A model generated the notes under the pieces. The model did no database searches and was not told where the DNA came from. It saw nothing but the letters and a program-made list of their open reading frames with translations. A stretch of DNA of 11,401 nt, from contig JAQWSA010000009.1 of the NCBI GenBank assembly GCA_029243445.1, forward strand, positions 1-11,401, in the 5' to 3' direction. Of this stretch, positions 7,141 through 11,401 are shown in pieces (within the stretch, counting starts at the first letter, position 1; each line of letters opens with the position of its first letter). The translations under genes and the position numbers were made by a program. Origin of the DNA: Alphaproteobacteria bacterium. Lineage in GTDB: Bacteria > Pseudomonadota > Alphaproteobacteria > UBA6615.

Positions 7141-8097
7141 TTAGGAAAGAATTTTGGTTAATTCGTCATTGAGTTCAGGTAATGCTTGAAATAAATCAGC
7201 GACAAGACCATAGTCGGCTACCTGAAAAATTGGTGCCTCTTCATCTTTATTAATTGCCACTATTACTTTAGAATCTTTCATTCCTGCTAAATGTTGGATA
7301 GCTCCAGAAATCCCAATGGCTATATACAGTTCTGGTGCGACAACCTTGCCGGTTTGACCAACCTGCCAGTCGTTAGGAACAAATCCTGCATCAACGGCTG
7401 CTCGAGATGCGCCCATTGCGGCCCCAAGCTTATCTGCAATAGGTTCAATTAAATCAAAATTCTCACCTGAGCCCATACCACGTCCACCAGATATTATAAC
7501 CTCGGCCGTTGTTAGTTCTGGGCGATCTCCACTTGGCTCTGATGTACTAAGAAATATTGATTTTCCTTCGTCATTGTGACTTTCAATCAACTCTACCTCA
7601 GCGCTACCGCCATCTTCTATCGCTTGATCAAAATTAGTAGTTCTTACTGTTATCACCTTAATTTTGTCTGCAGATTTTACTGTCGCTAATGCATTACCAG
7701 CGTAAATTGGTCTTATAAAAGTTTCTTCATCAATGACTGATGATATTTCAGATATTTGTTGAGTATTTAGTAAAGCAGCCACTCGCGGCAGAAAATTCTT
7801 TCCAAAGGTTGTTGCTGGCGCAAGTATATGACTAAAGTCTTTTGCTAAACTAATAACAAGTGCTGCTAAATTTTCAGCTAAGGCGTGTTCTTGTGAATCA
7901 TTATCTACAAGCAAAACTTTACTAACATTATTGATTTTAGTTGCGGCAGTTGCCACTTCCTTACATCCACTTCCTGCGACAAGTATGACGATTTCTCCAG
8001 CTCCATGAGAAGAAAGCTGGGATGCCGCTGTTATAGTGTTCAGTGTAGAAGGAAGTAATAGCGCATTATTATGTTCGGCAATAACAAGGATACTCAT
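7141..8097 (-). CDS. etfA: Electron transfer flavoprotein alpha subunit
   Basis: Large, FAD-binding subunit of the soluble electron transfer flavoprotein that takes electrons from acyl-CoA and related dehydrogenases and hands them to ETF:quinone oxidoreductase; 318 residues, normal length. The C-terminal FAD domain is intact: SGGRG (203-207), the flavin-contacting SRAAVD (231-236), [19 protein letters not shown] (247-265) and [20 protein letters not shown] (282-301). Its ATG shares one base with the etfB stop (TAATG on the coding strand), so the subunits are translationally coupled for equal amounts. No ETF:quinone oxidoreductase or acyl-CoA dehydrogenase gene is present in the window. Confidence 0.97.
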   Translation of the reverse strand: MSILVIAEHNNALLLPSTLNTITAASQLSSHGAGEIVILVAGSGCKEVATAATKINNVSKVLLVDNDSQEHALAENLAALVISLAKDFSHILAPATTFGKNFLPRVAALLNTQQISEISSVIDEETFIRPIYAGNALATVKSADKIKVITVRTTNFDQAIEDGGSAEVELIESHNDEGKSIFLSTSEPSGDRPELTTAEVIISGGRGMGSGENFDLIEPIADKLGAAMGASRAAVDAGFVPNDWQVGQTGKVVAPELYIAIGISGAIQHLAGMKDSKVIVAINKDEEAPIFQVADYGLVADLFQALPELNDELTKILS

Positions 8098-8846
8098 TAT
8101 ATAACTCTCGCTTCATTTTTGAGTTTTTCTACCAGAGCAGCAACAGAATCTACCATAACGCCTGCCTGTCGGACTGGTGGTTCTTCCACTGAGAGGGTTT
8201 CAAGGCGTGGTGTAGTATCAACGTTAAGTTGGTCTGGCGTGAGTTCGTCAATAGGTTTTTTCTTGGCCTTCATTATGTTAGGAAGCGATGCGTACCTCGG
8301 TTCGTTTAGTCGCAAGTCAACAGTCAAAATAGTTGGTAACACAACTTCTATATTCTCAAGTCCGCTATCTATCTCACGAGTTATTTTAGCCTTGTCTGCA
8401 GTAAATTCAATTTTTGATGCAAATGTACCTTGAGACCATCCTAGAAGTGCTGCCAACATCTGACCGGTCTGATTGGAATCATCATCAATAGCTTGTTTTC
8501 CAAGTATTACAACTTCAGGCGATTCCTTTTCCACTAAATGTTTAAGTATTTTTGCTATAGCTAATGGTTCTAAGTCTTCGTCTGATTTAACATGAATGCC
8601 TCTATCCGCTCCCATAGCCAGTGCTGTGCGTATTGTTTCTTGGCATTGCTGCACACCTATAGAAACGATAATAATTTCCTCTACTGCTCCGGATTCCTTC
8701 ATTCTAATTGCTTCTTCGACAGAGATTTCATCGAAGGGGTTCATAGACATCTTAACATTACTTGTTTCGACGCCTGTTTTGTCAGCTTTAACACGAATTT
8801 TAACGTTATAATCAATTACCCGCTTAACGGGAACGAGGACTTTCAT
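8097..8846 (-). CDS. etfB: Electron transfer flavoprotein beta subunit
   Basis: Small, AMP-binding subunit that partners EtfA; 249 residues. The canonical start [20 protein letters not shown] fixes ATG 8846. Family blocks visible are [17 protein letters not shown] (35-51), the nucleotide-binding stretch [18 protein letters not shown], and the conserved Pro/Arg-rich segment [19 protein letters not shown] in the C-terminal third, which is the recognition region for partner dehydrogenases. It is the first gene after a 207-base gap, so transcription of etfB-etfA-hbdA probably starts there. A loose TTAGG lies 11 bases upstream of the ATG. The group resembles the constitutive oxidative ETF, not the bifurcating type, judged by its neighbours. 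Confidence 0.97.
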   Translation of the reverse strand: MKVLVPVKRVIDYNVKIRVKADKTGVETSNVKMSMNPFDEISVEEAIRMKESGAVEEIIIVSIGVQQCQETIRTALAMGADRGIHVKSDEDLEPLAIAKILKHLVEKESPEVVILGKQAIDDDSNQTGQMLAALLGWSQGTFASKIEFTADKAKITREIDSGLENIEVVLPTILTVDLRLNEPRYASLPNIMKAKKKPIDELTPDQLNVDTTPRLETLSVEEPPVRQAGVMVDSVAALVEKLKNEARVI

Positions 8847-9053
8847 GATTGATTTTGCCTAAATGTTTTGTTTGAAAAGGTGTAAGTTATATTTTATATG
8901 TATCAAAATGTAGTTATAGTAAACAATGATATTCCCATCCATTTACCTTAAATTTATTTAAAAAAACCATATTCATGTAGGATTATGTTTTTATTAGCCA
9001 ATTATAAATTTTTAATTAAACCAACATGCCGAAGGTGTTTAAGTGAGTCAATC
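8847..9053 (-). promoter_or_regulatory. Upstream region of etfBA-hbdA
   Basis: The 207-base gap between the adenosyltransferase stop and etfB is AT-rich and holds no supportable gene. On the minus strand a TTGTTT is followed 18 bases later by TACATA and a run TATAAAATATAA, a poor but possible promoter at about 8885-8925, with A/T tracts upstream (8950-8970) that could act as an UP element. No operator repeat is evident. Confidence 0.25.
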
Positions 9054-9635
9054 TTACCTGTTATTACCAGGTATCCAAAGTACATCAGTTGTTCCCCTAT
9101 CATTAAGGTGACGTGCTAAAACAAATAAATGATCAGACAAACGGTTAATATATTTTATAGCTATTGGATTTACTGCTTCTCTTGTTGCTAACTCTACTAT
9201 TTCTCTTTCGGCCCGACGGGCAATGGTTCTTGCAAGATGGAGATAAGATGCCGCGGCTGTGCCGCCGGGCAGTATGAAAGACTCCAAAGGGCTCAGATTC
9301 GCATTCAATTCGTCTATTTCTTTTTCCAATCGAGCCACTTGGACATCAACAATTCTCAGAGCCTCATTATTTTCCTTAATTGATGATGATTTACTTTCAG
9401 GCGTACATAAATCTGCTCCTAGATCGAAAAGATCATTTTGTAATCTAGCAAGCATTTCATCTATACCAGACCCGGGATCAACGTTTAGGCGTACTATACC
9501 AATAACTGAGTTGGTTTCATCAACAGTTCCATAGGCGGCTACTCTAGTATCGTATTTAGGTACACGTTTACCAGAACCTAATGAGGTTTCTCCTGTGTCA
9601 CCGCCTCGCGTGTAAATACGTGTAAGTTGGACCAT
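9054..9635 (-). CDS. PduO-type ATP:cob(I)alamin adenosyltransferase
   Basis: Transfers the adenosyl group of ATP to cob(I)alamin, making the coenzyme form of B12; a trimeric cytosolic enzyme of the PduO/MMAB type, 193 residues from ATG 9635. The N-terminal ATP loop YTRGGDTGETSLG is at 8-20, VDETNS at 38-43, the essential RTIARRAERE at 136-145, and NRLSDHLFVLAR at 164-175. An ATG at 9656 would add seven residues, but AGGA at 9647-9644 lies 8 bases before ATG 9635, and relatives begin at this point. The gene is upstream of etfB-etfA-hbdA on the same strand, an alphaproteobacterial linkage suggesting shared use with a B12-dependent mutase such as methylmalonyl-CoA mutase, not seen here. Confidence 0.94.
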   Translation of the reverse strand: MVQLTRIYTRGGDTGETSLGSGKRVPKYDTRVAAYGTVDETNSVIGIVRLNVDPGSGIDEMLARLQNDLFDLGADLCTPESKSSSIKENNEALRIVDVQVARLEKEIDELNANLSPLESFILPGGTAAASYLHLARTIARRAEREIVELATREAVNPIAIKYINRLSDHLFVLARHLNDRGTTDVLWIPGNNR

Positions 9636-9772
9636 ATCTTCATTCCTAGTTTGCATTCCAAAAAAGTAATAGTAATAACAAAGTGCTGACGATTATGTTT
9701 ACTGGTAAAACTAACTTAATTTATTGAATCATAATTTTTCAATGTTTTTTCTCGGCAATCAGGTAAGGATCT

Positions 9773-9778
9773 AGGAGG
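9773..9778 (+). promoter_or_regulatory. Consensus Shine-Dalgarno deciding a GTG start
   Basis: AGGAGG sits 9 bases before GTG 9788. It is the best ribosome-binding site before any gene in the window and supports the GTG over later in-frame ATGs of the Nudix gene. Confidence 0.8.
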
Positions 9779-9787
9779 AATTTTAAA

Positions 9788-10639
9788 GTGTCGCTTTATC
9801 GTCATATATCTGCCTGCAATGCACATGATTTACAAAATTATCAACCTTTTATAATTGATGACAAACAAATTGGCTGGGTGTCTCATCAATTTATATTACA
9901 CCTTAACCAATGGCCTGAAATCTTTAATCTAACTGATAATACGGTTTTTTTTACAAAAAATATCACTGGTCTAGAAGAAAGAACCAGGATAATGAGGGAA
10001 ATTTGTGAAGAACTTGAATCTCAAAAGCTGATTCCAGAGAACAGAAAAGAAAATTTTACAGTGATGAGACAGTTTGGAGAGGAACCGCTTTTTTACCTTG
10101 ATAGGGCATGGATACCAGTATTTGGCTTTTTAGCTTATGGTATTCATGTAAATGCATATGTAAAAACTTCCGCTGGCCTTGAGATGTGGGTTGGCGTACG
10201 CAGTTTAAATAGTCGTGTGGATCCAGGGAAGCTCGATAATATGGTGGCTGGTGGTATACCTTCTGGGTATACAATAGAAGAAAATGTAATTAAGGAATCC
10301 TGGGAAGAGGCTTCAGTTCCGATGATGCTGGCACGTGAATCGCGACCGGCTGGAGCTATAAGTTATAATTTGGGAGTAAAGGAGGGGCTTCGTAGAGATG
10401 TTCTTTTTATATATGACCTGATTTTACCCTCTGATTTTTATCCGGTTGATCAACTGGGAGAACATAGTAGTTTTTTCAGGTTACCAGTAACCGAAGTTTT
10501 AAAGATTGTTGAAAAAACTAATAACTTTAAGTTCAATATAAATTTAGTTATAATTGATTTTGCTATTCGTTATGGAATACTAAAACCAGATCATCCTGAA
10601 TATATAGAATTAAACCAAAATTTAAGGTCATGGAATTAA
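9788..10639 (+). CDS. DUF4743-Nudix hydrolase
   Basis: Cytosolic Nudix hydrolase of 283 residues with an N-terminal DUF4743 domain (about 1-120) and a C-terminal Nudix domain (about 120-265). Homologues in yeast and plants, some fused to thiamine pyrophosphokinase, hydrolyse oxidised (oxo- and oxy-) thiamine diphosphates, so a thiamine-damage role is plausible by family. The Nudix box begins at G155 and ends with K169-E170-S-W-E173-E174-A-S. Compared with GX5EX7REUXEEXGU it has Tyr161 for the first Glu, Lys for Arg and Ser for the last Gly, while the three metal-binding Glu residues of the core remain; the MVAGGIPSG and EEASVP context is usual for this subfamily. The start is GTG with AGGAGG. 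No thiamine gene or TPP riboswitch is nearby. Confidence 0.86.
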   Translation: MSLYRHISACNAHDLQNYQPFIIDDKQIGWVSHQFILHLNQWPEIFNLTDNTVFFTKNITGLEERTRIMREICEELESQKLIPENRKENFTVMRQFGEEPLFYLDRAWIPVFGFLAYGIHVNAYVKTSAGLEMWVGVRSLNSRVDPGKLDNMVAGGIPSGYTIEENVIKESWEEASVPMMLARESRPAGAISYNLGVKEGLRRDVLFIYDLILPSDFYPVDQLGEHSSFFRLPVTEVLKIVEKTNNFKFNINLVIIDFAIRYGILKPDHPEYIELNQNLRSWN

Positions 10640-10656
10640 CTAACTAACTAATTAAT
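10637..10656 (+). repeat. Tandem TAAC/TAAT repeat after the Nudix stop
   Basis: Starting with the Nudix stop codon, the sequence reads TAAC three times and TAAT twice. The 4-base period puts TAA in all three frames, so it acts as an all-frame stop cluster. It may be only a slipped-strand microsatellite. Confidence 0.6.
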
Positions 10657-10676
10657 TATTTTCTATGGGTAGGACA

Positions 10677-11401
10677 ATGAGTATTGAGAAGATTTGTGTC
10701 GTTGGTTGTAGTGGTTTCGTAGGCAGTCACGTTACAGCTGAGCTACTATCACGTGGCTATGACGTAAATGGCACACTACGTGATGTCCAGGGGGAGAATT
10801 CTAATTGGTTGCTTTCTGAAGTAGCAGCATATGGGAGTGATTCGAATAACTTAACACTTTTTGCAGCAGACGTTTTTGATAAAAAATCTATTAGAAAGGC
10901 AATGGAGAATTGTAGCGGAGTAATTGTTTGTGCTGGTTCTCCTTTAGTTGTGCCGGAAACAATAGATCTTATGGTTGCGGTTGCTGAGAATGTCTCTGAT
11001 ATGGCAATCGATGCAAAAATAACTCGAGCAGTTTTTACTTCAAGTACCGGATCTACTAACCCGATGGAGGGTGAGCCGCCTCTAAAAAATGAAAATTTAC
11101 ATTGGTCTAACCCCAATTACCAACTTTCAGAAAAAAAATATGCAGCTGTTGGTAAAACACTTTTAGATCAAAAAGTACTTAATAAAATGGCGAATGCTAG
11201 AGAAAAATTCCGAGTATGTGTGATAAATCCTTCAATGATTGTTGGCCCTGCTTTCCAAAGAGATCCTGTTGTAAGTCTCAGTCGATTCGCAGCAATTATT
11301 AATGGAAAAAGATTTTCTGAGAAAATCCCTAATAGCTCAAATTCAATAATAGATGTGCGTGATCTTGCAAAACTTCATGTAAATGCTTTAGAGAAAGAAG
11401 A
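10677..11401 (+). CDS. Atypical SDR, NAD-dependent epimerase/dihydroflavonol reductase-like (partial)
   Basis: First 241 residues of an extended/atypical short-chain dehydrogenase; the 3' end is outside the window. The Rossmann motif G10-CS-G13-FV-G16 opens the protein, the acidic AADVFD (63-68) matches the position after strand 3, TSST (121-124) carries the likely catalytic Ser, INPSMIVGP (183-191) is the conserved post-catalytic block, and IIDVRDLAKLHVNAL (224-238) resembles the FVDVRDLA motif of dihydroflavonol/cinnamoyl-CoA reductase relatives. The catalytic pair is odd: Y155 and K160 are five apart, not four. ATG 10677 has AGGA only 2 bases away; an in-frame ATG at 10665 would add four residues but has no Shine-Dalgarno. 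The substrate cannot be assigned. It may be co-transcribed with the Nudix gene, 37 bases upstream. Confidence 0.82.
   Translation, partial: MSIEKICVVGCSGFVGSHVTAELLSRGYDVNGTLRDVQGENSNWLLSEVAAYGSDSNNLTLFAADVFDKKSIRKAMENCSGVIVCAGSPLVVPETIDLMVAVAENVSDMAIDAKITRAVFTSSTGSTNPMEGEPPLKNENLHWSNPNYQLSEKKYAAVGKTLLDQKVLNKMANAREKFRVCVINPSMIVGPAFQRDPVVSLSRFAAIINGKRFSEKIPNSSNSIIDVRDLAKLHVNALEKE

Noticed and set aside
8071..8433. 120-codon open frame on + opposite etfB
   Set aside because: Antisense shadow of etfB/etfA with Ser/Thr-rich low-information translation.
9017..9042. CTTCGG-containing hairpin as adenosyltransferase terminator
   Set aside because: Only about five pairs with a bulge and a large loop form; the arms around TTCG itself do not pair.
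9636..9787. Cobalamin or TPP riboswitch before the adenosyltransferase or the Nudix gene
   Set aside because: Neither strand shows a B12-box or a TPP-type CUGAGA core, and the 152-base divergent gap is too short for a full cobalamin riboswitch plus promoters.
10757..11116. 119-codon open frame on - in the SDR gene
   Set aside because: Antisense to a strand with intact Rossmann and SDR motifs; no motif of its own.

Overview
This window carries ordinary chromosomal housekeeping genes of an AT-rich alphaproteobacterium (GC roughly 35-40% by eye), probably a free-living, possibly marine, Rhodospirillales-like lineage. That placement rests on gene order: argH / LptM-type lipoprotein / lysA with a divergent TlpA-like thioredoxin, ydcF-plsC next to a gamma-glutamylcyclotransferase, an MJ0042 zinc-ribbon membrane protein, and a cobalamin adenosyltransferase / etfB / etfA / 3-hydroxybutyryl-CoA dehydrogenase block are all linkages familiar from alphaproteobacteria. 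I see no rRNA, tRNA, CRISPR array, insertion sequence, phage gene or toxin system. No stretch over 300 bases lacks a gene.

Region 1 (1-2701), envelope and redox: a ChaC-like gamma-glutamylcyclotransferase on + converges on a two-gene minus-strand unit, ydcF-like (DUF218) followed by a PlsC-family acyltransferase. Upstream of ydcF, and divergent from it, lies a short zinc-ribbon plus single-TM protein. In many relatives ftsE and ftsX accompany these genes; here only 194 bases separate the zinc-ribbon gene and ydcF, so ftsEX is absent from this locus.

Region 2 (2702-6201), amino-acid synthesis: a tight minus-strand operon argH, a 47-48-residue LptM/YifL-type lipoprotein, then lysA, with argH and the lipoprotein overlapping at stop/start. 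A secreted TlpA-like thiol-disulfide protein starts 35 bases away on the other strand. Hairpin-forming inverted repeats mark both convergent junctions (lysA/zinc-ribbon and tlpA/hbdA).

Region 3 (6234-9635), acyl-CoA and B12 metabolism, all on minus: PduO-type ATP:cob(I)alamin adenosyltransferase, then after a 207-base gap etfB-etfA (overlapping by one base) and hbdA. This set would pass electrons from acyl-CoA dehydrogenases to quinone, oxidise or reduce 3-hydroxyacyl-CoA, and supply adenosylcobalamin.

Region 4 (9657-11401): a DUF4743-Nudix hydrolase (thiamine-diphosphate-damage family) with a GTG start and a perfect Shine-Dalgarno, followed by an atypical SDR (NAD-dependent epimerase / dihydroflavonol-reductase type) that runs off the window.

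No previously undescribed system is evident. The points most worth a second look are the small lipoprotein gene, the missing ftsEX, the Glu-to-Gln change in the acyltransferase motif, the displaced catalytic Tyr in the SDR, and the Nudix box that departs from consensus.
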